Origin: Siphonodentalium dalli
Taxonomy: Eukaryota; Mollusca; Scaphopoda; Gadilida; Siphonodentaliidae
Length of the DNA: 64,000 nt
Direction of reading: 5' to 3'
NCBI GenBank assembly: GCA_032622095.1
Contig: CP136067.1
Location: forward strand, 136,525,990-136,589,989
The notes under the pieces are model-generated. The model was not told the DNA's origin and did not search any database. It worked only from the letters and a program-made list of their open reading frames with translations. This document shows positions 10,600 through 21,366 of this stretch, in pieces. The translations under genes and the position numbers were made by a program. The number at the start of each line of letters is the position of its first letter. The first letter of the stretch is position 1.

Positions 10600-11000
10600 A
10601 GGTAACCCCGTACGTCGCTGCCACCGCTGATGCCCGAAATATCGCCCGAAGTCATTTGCGGATACCCGTGTCAAGGTCATGTTGGGTGGACAAAATAACC
10701 CGACAAAAATATTTCCCTCCCTAGTTGACCATACATAAAAAATTTCACATCGATGTCACCGCTGACTACCGAGATATCGCCCAATGTCATTTGTGTGTAC
10801 CCGTTTCAAGGTCAAGGTCACCTCGGGCGGACAAACTGACCCGACGAAAATCTCCCCCGTCCATTGGAACCCCTAAGTACGAAATTTCGTCTCGATATCC
10901 CCAGTTTCCGAGACGGTCAAATGTCGTATATATTGTCACTAAAGTAGATAAACGCTCTGTAATAGCAACGCCTCATAGACAAACGCTCATTAATTATCAC
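10600..11000 (+). repeat. Three diverged copies of a ~130-bp repeat
   Basis: Successive copies share a segment like CACCGCTGA..CCGAAATATCGCCC, a GTCATTTG..TACCCGT.TCAAGGTCA segment and a GGACAAA.TGACCCGAC segment, at about 10618, 10757 and 10880. The copies are too diverged for recent duplication. A similar AGCAGRTTAGCCCRCCACTGG motif lies at 10530 and, inverted, near 57440-57465. Confidence 0.55.
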
Positions 11001-11185
11001 GCGAATAACCCATCAATCCCCAGTTGAAAGGTGAAGGAGTGCTCGGACGATTTCAGAAGCGGTGCGAATGGACTTCATGTGGCTTTTTACCCTTAGATAG
11101 GAAGTTTGGGTCAATCGGTCGAGCCGTTTTCGAGTCTATAAAGGATATACAGACATAAACACGGAAGTCTCAAAATATATAGTAG

Positions 11186-12240
11186 ACTAGCAGGGTTACC
11201 CGGCGTTGCCCAGGTTAATGCGATGTGAAACCATATGTATGCTGTGGATATTTGTTGGGAATAGAGAACACTCTTGTTCAAAGTGTTATACGTTTTCTCA
11301 TAAATTGTATATTCAAATAGCATCACAAAACATGATTATTACAGTCATGGAATATAAGTAGTGGCCCACCTTGTCAATTGTCATTCTGTTTATCGCGATT
11401 AATCCGTTCCACCAATAATGAAGTATTTATTTATTTACAACTGCGTATACGTCAGACGTTATAATATGATACATGGACATCATAAAGACATTAGTTCGCA
11501 TAAATAAAAGATGACAATTGGGTTTTACATATTGAGATGCATCAATCAATCTAGTGGGTTGGACTAAGATCTCGAGGATACCTGGCTATCATATCTCAAT
11601 GAAGATACAGATGTTTTAAGGAAATTTCCAGGTGCTCCTCTGTTCATGGTGCTATATATTGGCTAAATATTCTCAGTTTCAACGAAATGTTGCTGCGCGG
11701 GCACATCAGCTACATTTGCCAGACACAGAGCGAGATTTTGAGTTGTTTATGTCAGTCGATGAGTCTGTTCTAAACCCCTAGTCAGCTGTCAGTATTTGGA
11801 GGTCCTGAAAAGTCATGTGCTACTAACTGCATTTTATTGTATATCAGAAGAAACTATATATGACTGCACACTGTGACCACTATTTTTGAACAGGCCTTCC
11901 ATATATCCTGACAAATTGTAACTTTTTTTGTGGAAACTGTATTGAATGGAACAGACTCAATTTTGTTATAATATATATGCAATCCTCTGACGGTTCGAGG
12001 TCTCTCAGTTTATACGTTTAATGCTTCTTCTATGTATCTCTTTTTGCTAGCTCATTGTGTGAATGTCCTGATTGCCATCCCCATATAAATATGACAATTA
12101 AGAAGATATAATTGTTCAAGTGACTTATAAGTGGGTTACCATTTGTCGGGATTGTGAAATGTGAACGCCCAAATCTCCTTAAAATGATATGGAGATTGCC
12201 TGGATGACTATATATAACTTATATGTGGATATCGGCGAAT
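11186..12240. other. Non-coding stretch
   Basis: At 11187-11217 the sequence GACTAGCAGGGTTACCCGG resembles a dispersed repeat terminus. The rest shows no coding signal or recognisable element end. Confidence 0.35.
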
Positions 12241-12411
12241 AGCAATCTTATCTATGATAGTGCATATCCGCTCGCCATCCGTGACGCAAACGACACCAAA
12301 TGTGATTTAATTCATGGTATATCATTAGATAAAAACATGTATGAATTTGTTGGAAATTAGTGCCAAATATATTTGTATCAGCTTTTGCCTCTTCGATTGT
12401 ACCGCTTGAAG

Positions 12412-12451
<40 letters not shown>

Positions 12452-13190
12452 CACACAGACAGACAGAAAGACAGACAGACAGACAGCACAATTTGATTTA
12501 TTGTATCATTTGAGAAGAACGTGTCTGAATTTGATGGTAATTGGTACTAAAACTATTTTGTGTCAGTTTTTGGTGACCCTCCCGTCCCTATTTCGGACTC
12601 AAGCTGCACACACTAAGACTCATTAGAGATTAGAGATGCATATATATAAAATTGGTGAAAATTGGCGAGTATACAAATTCGTGTCAAATGGAAGTTCCCC
12701 ATATCTCTCACCCATAGGGCACCAATTTTTGTGTCTAAACCACACGATAAGATTCCTCGTATCACGGAGAAGAATATGTATCAATCTGGTGGAAATCGGA
12801 CATAAACATATAAATATAATGTCCCTCTCATCTCTATACACCAATGACTCGAATGGCACCACTTGTGACATCCTTAAACCACACAATTACACTCCTGATA
12901 TCATGTTGATGATTGTTTATAAGTTTGGTGATAATCGGCGACTAAACAATGTTTTTTTTAATCAAATTTTGTGTCAATCCCTCCCTCACCATCTCTCACA
13001 TAAACAGCACCACTATGGCGTCTTTAAATCACACAATCAGATTCCTCGTATCATGGATAAGAACGTGTATCAATTTGGTGGAAATTGGCGCCAAAACAAT
13101 TGTGCATCAATTTTGGTGCCCCTGTCCCTTTCAATACACCCCTGACTCGAATGAGGCCACACTTGACAGATATGCCTGTCGGACTGAAAA
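12240..13190 (+). repeat. Degenerate tandem repeats with TA and ACAG microsatellites
   Basis: The phrase AT.AATTTGGTGGAAATTGG and its variants recur at about 12335 (inverted), 12520, 12648, 12780, 12915 and 13067. They are separated by stretches ending in a TTGTGTCA.TTTT.GTG.CCC core and a CACACAATCAGATTCC segment, a period of roughly 135-190 bp. An uninterrupted TA microsatellite lies at 12413-12450, followed by ACAG/ACAGAC repeats to about 12485. Confidence 0.65.
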
Positions 13191-13894
13191 TACTCGTATT
13201 TTCCATCCGACAGAAATCGTCGCTCCGTTTACGTTCGCAGCGGAATTCCCAATTATTTATGACGCCATCCTGGAAAAGCCGCAGTGGACCACCGTAATAG
13301 CGTTCAGGAAACTTATGATCAACGGAAGAAATATTTAGTAACAAAATTAATATATTACCCAGTTGTATTACCTGAATAAAAGTAATAAAATAAAAAAAAC
13401 TGTATCACAAATTGGATACTACATGGTGAATACTCAATGATGACTAGATATCATTAACCTGATTGTAGCATAACATGCAATTGATAAGGGTGTCTCATAC
13501 ATTTATAATGTCTGAAATACTGTCTTGTTCTGGCATGTAATCAAATTCATTCATTCTGGTTATTTCTCATCTTGAATGATTGCAGGTAATGTTAATTTGC
13601 AACACGTATCCAAATAAAACTGAATTGGTTATGAATGACCGTTACTGTTTAGTGCTCAGACAATCCTAACTGAAGGTGACGATTCTCATTGAATTTCCGA
13701 ACTTCATCTTGGATCTTTACTGCTCAACAAGACTAAACTAAAATACTAATTGCATACTGTTATCGCTTACAAATAGATAAACTGAAATACTGTGATGCAT
13801 TCAGATGCATTGAGAAATGACATTCTTCAATGTCTTCAAAGTTCAAACTAAAAGTAAAATCAAGAATAAAATCTGATTGAGACTATACTGCAGA

Positions 13895-14352
13895 CTCTAG
13901 TCCACAAATGTACATATGGTTGAGTTATAATAATGCAAAATGTGTTTACGGATGGAACAAGGCCGGTAACTCTGGTATGCATTGACAGGGGAAACCTGTG
14001 ATATGCAGTAATGCATGTATGTGCATACATCCTTCCTTTATCATTCTGGTCTATCACCACACAAAACCACATCAAAATTCGACAACCGACACTTCAAGTT
14101 ATATTGCAAAAACATTGTACTGACTGAATTTCATAAAGTCGAACAGGGCCCATAACTCTGGTAGGCATTGGTGCTCACAACCCGTGATAGTATGCATATT
14201 CGTTCCTCGTTGCTGGTCCTTCAACATGCCATAGAGCATCAAAATATGACAACCGACTCTCGAGTTATAATGCAAAATGTTTGTACGGACGGACGCACGG
14301 ATGGCTCAAGACGTCAGCTATATACCCGCCGACTAATATCGGGGGTATAATA
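13895..14352 (+). repeat. CGGA-type dispersed repeat with internal duplication
   Basis: Two diverged ~190-bp halves each contain a GGTAACTCTGGTA.GCATTG segment and a GACAACCGAC segment followed by AGTTATA.TGCAAAA. The element ends in ACGGACGGACGCACGGATGG and TATACCC...GGGGGTATAATAA. The same terminal design occurs inverted at 40575-40990 and again at 60005-60105, so this is a family. Confidence 0.7.
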
Positions 14353-15200
14353 ATCATATATCTATGAGCATACCTAACCAAAAACAATTCCCCTCTCCCA
14401 CCCCACCCCGGTGGATAAGACTAAATAGTTCTTTGGTCATGCACACATAATTGTAGAACCCCTGACCTGTTTACACTATTTACACTGATCAGTGTTCTTT
14501 GTCAGACACAACGCACTCGATATATTAATTAAGGCTATAATGGGGTCTAGGGCGATTTGTGACATAAAGTGTACCTACACTATATGCTTTATTATTGTTG
14601 TTAGATACTGAAAACACCAGGAAACACATGGAAATAGTTTATTTTTCGTTTTTCTGATCTGTGTTAACCAATTAAGCATGTTATTGCTTGAGTCTTAATT
14701 TTACACAGCAAGAGTTTGCACCAAAAAAGGATAGTGGAATGGGATTGAATGGCAGTTAACACTGTTATTGAAGAACGGCTAAAAAAAACTCTGAAATTTT
14801 GATAAAAACATGAGAAAGGGGGTGAGTCCCCAAAATTTGGAGGAAAACAATTTCACAAATGGGGTAGTGGGTTCCTCGGGGTCGGAAAAAAAAACTTTTT
14901 GGGCCCTATATGTGCAAATTTTTTCCAGACCCCCCCCCCCCCTGAGAAGATCGTTTATTTCTTAACCTCCTATGGTAATGGTACACAGCAACAATCACTA
15001 ACAATTCCTCCTCCTATAAATCCACGGTGAAGTGACTGAAACGGTCACTATCGGACTAACGTTCGCATGACCGCAACGGAACGATAACGCAAACATGTGT
15101 GGGTACTTTCGCACGACGAACGGATCCGATGAACGGATCCGATTATTTTGGCTAATGCATACGCAAGCATGTGTGGCTAGCTTTAGCTTGAATAAACCAA
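14353..15200. other. Non-coding stretch with homopolymer runs
   Basis: A poly-C run at about 14928-14942 follows a T-rich segment. Related poly-C/T-rich segments lie near 57720-57910 and 59290-59400. No coding signal is visible. Confidence 0.35.
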
Positions 15201-15219
15201 CGTGTGTTACTCGGAGTAC

Positions 15220-15310
15220 GCAATAACGATGGCAAATCTGCTACAATCAGTAGCACTGCCCAAATCCCTATATGGATGTGATGGAACTCCCGAACAGAAT
15301 GTGTTTGTAC
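15220..15310 (+). pseudogene. LINE ORF2 fragment
   Basis: One frame reads SVALPKSLYGCDGTPEQN, aligning with VVLPRALCGVEVV of the complete LINE at about 36000. The coding fragment breaks off where the TTAA-flanked element at 15475 begins soon after, and a 29-bp core (TATGGATGTGATGGAACTCC and the nine bases after) is repeated at 16210, where the same coding frame continues. Confidence 0.6.
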
Positions 15311-15514
15311 ACGAGCAGGCTCTTGTTTACGTACACCATCGTACGTCTTGACGACAATATACTATTTACGCGCTGATTATGTTTGGCATATGAACAAAAC
15401 TATATATATTTTAATATTCCTTTGTTGATGGCGATTTGAACAAATGTTAACGACGCGCGTGCCTTTAACCCTTTCAATGCCAGGTCCGATTTTTGTATCA
15501 ACCCATATACCCTG

Positions 15515-15563
15515 TGCCAATGCATTCTCTTATATATGCGAGTCGACCATAGAATGCATTGGC
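15515..15563. repeat. Hairpin repeat, shortened copy
   Basis: The unit starts GCCAATGCATTCTCTTATAT and ends GAATGCATTGGC. Most of the second arm is deleted relative to the full palindromes at 15808, 16093 and 17649. Confidence 0.7.
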
Positions 15564-15807
15564 CTAACAATTTTTCATCATTTGTTATTATTTTTTACAA
15601 TTTTAATAATTTGTTCTTATATTCTTTAACAGACTTATTTTGTAGGTTTAGTGCCAGGGTATCTTACGTTTTTCATGGGCATCAAAATTATTACTATGAA
15701 TACTTGGTGATAGTTTTGAGTTATAACATGCACCTAAGGTTTTATCCAGTTTGTATGCTATGTATACAATGGAGAAATTTCATAGAGTGTGCTTTTTTTT
15801 ACCCTGT

Positions 15808-15875
15808 GCCAATGTATTCTCTTATATATGCGAGTCGACCATAGGTCGCTCGCATATATAAGAGAATGCATTGGC
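15808..15875. repeat. 68-bp palindromic hairpin repeat
   Basis: The arms GCCAATG.ATTCTCTTATAT and ATATAAGAGAATGCATTGGC are near-perfect complements. They close over a GTCGACC/GGTCGC centre that is itself nearly palindromic. Confidence 0.8.
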
Positions 15876-16092
15876 CTAACAATTTTTTAGAATTTTTTTT
15901 AAATAAATGTTTCTTACAATTTTTAGGACATAAAATAAAAAACATCCATTACCCTGCAGGGAGCCCCACACATATATAGAAGCATATAGAAGAGTGTCGT
16001 CTGCTCATGTTTGTCTGGGCTCTGTATGGGTGAAATTATAAAATTGTTAAAGAATACAAGAACAAATTATTAAAATTGTAAAAAATTGTTAG

Positions 16093-16161
16093 GCCAATGC
16101 ATTCTCTTATATATGCGAGGCGACCTATGGTCGACTCGCATATATAAGAGAATGCATTGGC
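16093..16161. repeat. 69-bp palindromic hairpin repeat
   Basis: Same family as 15808-15875 with the centre in the opposite orientation (GGCGACCTATGGTCGACTCG). It is flanked by AATTGTTAG on the left and ACAGGGTA on the right, as in the other copies. Confidence 0.8.
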
Positions 16162-16194
16162 ACAGGGTAAAAAAATCCCGACTTCCGACTGGAT

Positions 16195-16660
16195 TTGATA
16201 TGGCGGGTCACATATGGATGTGATGGAACTCCCGAACAGAACCGCTATGTATACAATGGAGAAATTTCGCAGAGTGTGCTTGACATCCAGTCTCTCCCAT
16301 CGCGTTCCCCCACATGTATTTCCCTGGGCTTGCTTGGACTTTTTCCTTTCAAGAGACAAATTCACATCATGAAACTTTCATTGTTATGTACATTGATTTA
16401 TTTACCACAATATCGCCAGGTTCCCTTCAGAACTTTTCTTCAGAAGTTCTTCCAATACACTCCTTTTGCTCGCCGGACTACAGGGTTTGTTCCAGATATA
16501 GTGGAACTGCAATGCTACAACTGTATGGTCTACGACCTCATCTGGGCCCTGTACTATAGATTCCTAATGTCCGTGTTTTGTTCGCGGAGAACGTGTCGAA
16601 TACCATGGACACTTGCAATTTAATAGTGTATGCTATTTCCCGTAAACTACCAGAGCAGAC
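16195..16660 (+). pseudogene. LINE ORF2 C-terminal fragment
   Basis: The frame contains SLGLLGLFPFKRQIHIMKL, which aligns with SLGLLGFLPIEYQLHIKKL near the C-terminus of the complete LINE at about 36130. Upstream GCDGTPEQN matches the fragment at 15220. The reading frame continues to 16623 without a full domain. It lacks endonuclease and RT, so it is a relic of a related but distinct LINE. Confidence 0.65.
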
Positions 16661-16834
16661 CAAATCGAGTACTATAGATCTCCGTTTGCAATGCGTGAAG
16701 CCGAACACTTGTTATCAGGTAAATGACTTTAACCCTTTCAGTGCCAGGGGCCGATCTCATCGGCCCTAATTTACGGTCTGTAAAATCGGCCTTAAAAAAA
16801 TAGATATTTTTGGGTTGAATTGTTTTGGGTATGC

Positions 16835-17425
16835 TTAAAGGGGTACTGTACGCCAAATGTTGTTGTTGGTTTTTATAGTCTCCGAGTCGGAGAATAAGGT
16901 AACACTTTTTTCATTATTTGAAAGTCTGTTGAGTACGAAGTAGTGTTACGGATGACAAATTTACCGGAATGCAAAAATACAAATTGTCGTTGTCGAGTAA
17001 TTTTTGTACAGTTTTCAACCAAATGAATTAAATAAAAGTTATATTATATGCATACTAGTCCCATATAATCATTTAAGTTATTGTATCGTCGCTAGTCAGT
17101 GAGTGGCTTGAGTGTTCTCTCCGTATCATCATAATATTTTAAGCGATCGTGTGTGCGATCGGTTTAACAATCCAGTATTCCTCAATTACTTTATTTGATT
17201 ACGGAAATTCGTAATTTAATTGACGCCATTTTATAGCTCCAGTCATAAATTCAATTTATATCAAATTATTAAGTTTTAAATTATTAAATTTTAAGATAGC
17301 CTATTAACCTGAGCGTTTACAGAATACATCTTCGACTCAAATTACTTATGTTTCTATATATTATCGATAGTAGATCGTTGTTGTCACCGGAAATTTAATG
17401 AAAATGGCGTACTGTACCCCTTTAA
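16835..17425. mobile_element. MITE with TTAA duplication
   Basis: The ends read TTAAAGGGGTACTGTACGCCA and the near-inverse TGGCGTACTGTACCCCTTTAA, giving ~17-bp terminal inverted repeats flanked by TTAA. The interior has no coding capacity. It sits inside the larger TTAA-bounded element at 15475-17768, so it inserted later. Confidence 0.78.
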
Positions 17426-17648
17426 GCATGCTATAGCAAATTTAAAAACAAACTGGATAGAACCTTAAGGGCATGCTATAACTCATAACTATCACCAAGT
17501 ATTCATGGTAATACTTTTGATGCCCATGAAAAACGTAAGATTCCCTGGCACTAAACCTACAAACTAAGTCTGTTAAAGAATATAAGAAAAAATTATTAAA
17601 ATTGTAAAAAATTGTAAAACATAATAACAAATGATAAAAAATTGTTAG

Positions 17649-17717
17649 GCCAATACATTCTCTTATATATGCGAGGCGACCTATGGTCGACTCGCATATA
17701 TATGAGAATGCATTGGC
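17649..17717. repeat. 69-bp palindromic hairpin repeat
   Basis: Third full copy of the GCCAATRCATTCTC hairpin, inside the right inverted arm of the TTAA-bounded element. Confidence 0.78.
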
Positions 17718-17764
17718 ACATGGTATATGGGTTGATATAAAAATCGGACCTGGCACTGAAAGGG

Positions 17765-18009
17765 TTAAAGGTACCCAGTCGATCAAACGCTCCTAAATTA
17801 CTATTTCTTTGGCTTCGGGGATAAAATATATTTGATTCGAATCGAGGAACCCACCCATCAAAGCTCAGGGTGATCATATGTCGATTTTTGAAGTTTGTTA
17901 TATCTAGAGATATCTTTGTTATAGCTGATCACTAAAGCATATTTTGAAGAAATGTTGTTGTTGTATCTTGATGATATGGGGACCGTCTGATCGGATTGAC
18001 TACCTTTAA
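17765..18009 (+). mobile_element. TTAA-flanked MITE, AGGTAC family
   Basis: It starts TTAAAGGTACCCAGTCGATC and ends GATTGACTACCTTTAA. It shares body motifs with copies at 19145, 60817, 60945 and 62718 (GATTCGAATCGAGGAACCCA, CATCAAAGCTCAG, GTATCTTGATGATATGGGG). Its left TTAA is also the right TTAA of the element ending at 17768. Confidence 0.7.
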
Positions 18010-18011
18010 TA

Positions 18012-18690
18012 CTATATGCGAATGGATATAGCAGTGCCTATTTATCTCAGTTGGCGAGTGGATACTGAATACCAATGGTTTGTCTTATTATTAGATTATG
18101 TATAGCACCGAAGAATTCGAACAAGCACGTGTTAAAGAATCAGTCAAACAATCGATCTTTAAAGGTACGGTTGGCCTTGGCGGTGGGTATCCTGTGAAAA
18201 TATTTACACCCGTCAAAAACCGCCACAAACAGAAAGAACATCAAAATGTAGACAGACTTTGTCCGTATACAAATAAGAAATATCGCATAAACAGTATGTT
18301 ATTGTCATCTGTTTGACCATTGTTATGTAAACAAAAGCATAAAAAGTTACTTTTCTGGTGTTTGTTTATATTATGATGGTAAACATAAAGAGCGTTCTTT
18401 GTTTGTGAATTCCTGATATGGAACTAATAAAGAACGTTTCTGCCATTTGTCTGTGATTAGCCAGTATCATTGTGCTGTCTTCTGAAACACAATCAGGCTC
18501 TTGCTTAGGTAAAATATAGTAGGTCTTTGTGATAACATGCTGTTTACTCGATGGTCATGGTATATATGAACGAAACTGTATGCGTTTTAATGTTTTTCTG
18601 TTTACGGTGATTGGAACAAATATGAATATTTTCGACAACTAAGGCCTCACGTGCCTTTAACTGAGAATTGTATCTATGATTGGAAATTAA
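18012..18690. other. Non-coding stretch
   Basis: A 72-residue frame at 18098-18316 is basic and unrecognised, without a clear start or splice context. I see nothing else. Confidence 0.35.
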
Positions 18691-19110
18691 AGGTGAACTC
18701 ACTTAGTAAATGTTCGACCTATAAAATTTACAAATTTATTTTTGGTACTGAACCTTACTTATATAAGTTAACAAGAACGACGTGATTACTTTAATGAGAT
18801 ATCGCTGTAGAAACCATCGCTTGCCAGTTGCCAATAGAAACAGGATTATGGGTTAACATTTACAAGAATAAAAGATACTGTAACTTATGTAGGACAAATG
18901 CATTAGGTGACGAATATCACAACTTAATGGAATGTAATTACTGGATATCCTTAAGCAGACGAAACATATCAGTTTTATTGACAAAATCCAAGTACATATA
19001 GTTTTGTTCTCCTATTAATCTCCAACAATGTGACTCTCCTACATACATTACGTGATTATATAAGACAAACGTCCACTTGGTGCGTTCACCGCTCCAACAC
19101 AACCCATTCA
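18690..19110 (+). pseudogene. LINE ORF2 C-terminal relic with zinc motif
   Basis: Joined frames read MRYRCRNHRLPVANRNR and then YCNLCRTNALGDEYHNLMEC, the C-x2-C...H-x4-C motif near the C-terminus of animal LINE ORF2 proteins. Stops interrupt the frame before and after. Endonuclease and RT are absent. It differs from the LINE at 31-37 kb, so it represents another lineage. Confidence 0.65.
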
Positions 19111-19144
19111 TATTCCTGATATGCAAATTTTAGAAATCATGTAC

Positions 19145-19545
19145 TTAAAGGTACTCAATCCGATTCGATGGTCCATATATGATCATATTCCAGCAACAAC
19201 AACATTTTTCGAAATGCCGATTCAGTTATCAGAATCGATTAGTTGCCCACATAATGCTAACCACTGTCAAATATGGTATGTGATTGCCCGAAACATGTTA
19301 TTTATCAACATGTTGTTCGACAAAATGTGGCATTATTATCAAAAGGAAGAATCTTGAGTTTATAGTTATCCATCTTCATCCGCAATTTGGTCCGAGATTG
19401 TCGGCTCGTCGACTGTTTACTGGGCCACTAAAAATTACAAATAATAGATTTCAGAAATCGATATCGAATAACTCTGAGCTTTGATGGGTGGGTTGCTCGA
19501 CTCAAATCAGACACTGTTTACCCCTGAATCCAAATCCATGTATAT
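19145..19545 (+). mobile_element. MITE of the TTAA-AGGTAC family, right end missing
   Basis: It starts TTAAAGGTACTCAATCCGAT and shares long body segments with 62718-63103 (CAGTTATCAGAATCGATTAG, GTTATCCAT.TTCATC.GCAATTTGGTCCGA, TACTGGGCCACTAAAAA, GATGGGTGGGTT). The right terminus is not seen before 19560. Confidence 0.65.
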
Positions 19546-19755
19546 TTGTTATATATATATGTCATACCACGATGAATGAGAATAAACTAATTTGAATTTG
19601 GAGAAAACTGCCACCAACATGTTTATTTCCCCCGTATAGGGGATATATAATACGCGAAACTTGACACCATGGAGTAAATGTTAACCCGAAATTAATATTA
19701 CTGTTCTTTGTTATCATATGGAATCGTATTAATCCATTCCCGAATAGCAGAATAC

Positions 19756-20244
19756 TGTGACATAACGTCATATACAATTGCCCATACCCCATTATAATCT
19801 CACAACTTGATTCAAACTATACGAATGTCCCAATATATAGAACCCCAAACTCAAATATTCGTGTTCGGTTTCTTAACGAAACCTCACACGTTTTACTCCC
19901 AGCGAAGACATACACACAATGAAGATGGCTCCCGAATATGGTCAAGGGAGATGACCATAACGGCGGAACCAATCCCGATGTGTATTGCCAAACGCCTCAT
20001 CTAATATGCATCCCAAATAGTATATAAGAAACAGCCACATCCCATCACATCATGGTTTCACTAGACTCATCTCATCTCGAGGTTCGTACACCTCTCCAGG
20101 CATCACTCACACCAAGCATCACCCATTCGGGGACCTTACTTTGCGGCAACTTGATTGTCACATTTGTATACACTGATTGTATCTTATTCACGACGTAATA
20201 AAGACTTGTACCTATATATATATCTATGTGTTCATTACCTCACA
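19756..20244 (+). repeat. 5' LTR of element B
   Basis: It begins TGTGAC and ends CTCACA, 489 bp. The TATA-like TATATAAG is at 20021-20028 and AATAAA at 20197-20202. It aligns with the LTR of element A over most of its length but has diverged segments upstream of the AATAAA and near the left end. Confidence 0.8.
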
Positions 20245-20439
20245 TAGTATTAATGGTACCGTGAACAGTTCTACGTCTCACCACACAACTTGAAGTCTCG
20301 GCCACTAAACGATCACTACCAAGCAGAAACAATCTCGAACCGCTACTCAACCACGGGGATACAGCCTTACACACTAGCCACGGAGAGACAGCCTTACACA
20401 CTAGACGACTACATCGGACAGTCACAACTCAACCCTTTG

Positions 20440-20590
20440 GACACACAGGACCGCATACCGTACTCAATTGATATCAACGACCCAACCGTTTGGACACACA
20501 GGACCGCACGCACTCATCTGATATCAACGACCCAACACTTTGGACACACAGGACCCCATACCATATTCATCTGATATCGACGACCCAACC
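20440..20590 (+). repeat. Leader repeats of element B, ~58-bp unit
   Basis: Three units contain TTTGGACACACAGGACC and GATATCRACGACCCAAC. The first core is the inverse of the 28-bp unit in the leader of element A. Confidence 0.75.
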
Positions 20591-20859
20591 TCGTGTATCC
20601 AGCTAGAAACATTACTCACGCCTTTTGCAGACCAGATCCAGCTCCACATAAACATTAACATCCGATTTGGACACCCTTCTGTTTCCAATAAACACTACAA
20701 GAACATTCTGTACATCGCCTACCCATTCATCGTCACAGATTCGTGCACATTATTCTTCTCGGAAATTGGTGAGTGACCATCTTTCTTTCACATTTGCTGT
20801 CAAATTGCACACTCCCTATTTTTTACCATTTGTTTACTCCTTTTTTTTCCACGTGGGTT

Positions 20860-21351
20860 ATGGACACATCACCTGATTCTACTACACCAACACTACCTAC
20901 CCATCCTACTACAATACACACATCGAACGATCAGCCCATACCACCCACCTCTCACAAGCAACCTTCAGTTCTTAATTTTAAAACTTACTGTAGATACGCT
21001 TTACCCCAACAAATAACTTTATCGCCACAACTCATTAAATATTGCAATCCCATTCGCATTGATATAACGCACGATACCATCTGCTTATACGTGCGTTGTA
21101 TGATTACAAATAATTACTCAGGACATACACTAGATTCCTGGAACGAGTGGCATACATTTCCGGCTCATTTTACTGATTATTCAAAACTTATTGTCAACTC
21201 TATAGTCGCGGCAATTCCCATAAAACATCCTAATAAATCACCTGAATCTTGTCAAATACACCTGAATCGCATAATACACCGCCACGGCACTTGGAAAAAA
21301 ATACAACATATCTCGCACCCGTACCATAGATCCCAAAACAGACACCGTTAA
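20860..21351 (+). CDS. Conserved pre-gag ORF of unknown function, element B
   Basis: The frame from ATG 20860 gives 163 residues, the same length as the pre-gag ORF of element A, and differs at about 11 positions. An in-frame upstream extension to 20773 is not present in element A, so the shared ATG is the better start. The gag ATG follows 15 bases after the stop. I recognise no domain. Its survival in a copy whose gag and pol are broken suggests recent insertion or constraint in the source lineage. Confidence 0.65.
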   Translation: MDTSPDSTTPTLPTHPTTIHTSNDQPIPPTSHKQPSVLNFKTYCRYALPQQITLSPQLIKYCNPIRIDITHDTICLYVRCMITNNYSGHTLDSWNEWHTFPAHFTDYSKLIVNSIVAAIPIKHPNKSPESCQIHLNRIIHRHGTWKKIQHISHPYHRSQNRHR

Positions 21352-21366
21352 ACCCTCAATAACATA

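Larger units (their letters stand above)
15475..17768. mobile_element. TTAA-bounded element with ~290-bp inverted arms (piggyBac-like ends)
   Basis: The left end reads TTAACCCTTTCAATGCCAGG and the right end is its inverse, CCTGGCACTGAAAGGGTTAA. Inverted similarity extends about 290 bp (15479-15760 against 17455-17764). TTAA target plus CCCTTT ends are the piggyBac pattern. No transposase is present: the interior holds hairpin repeats, a LINE fragment and a nested MITE. It may be one non-autonomous element or two copies in opposite orientation around other sequence. Confidence 0.65.

Noticed and set aside
12636-13338. Overlapping 169- and 129-codon frames
   Set aside because: They are made of degenerate tandem repeats, with similar phrases recurring in different frames.
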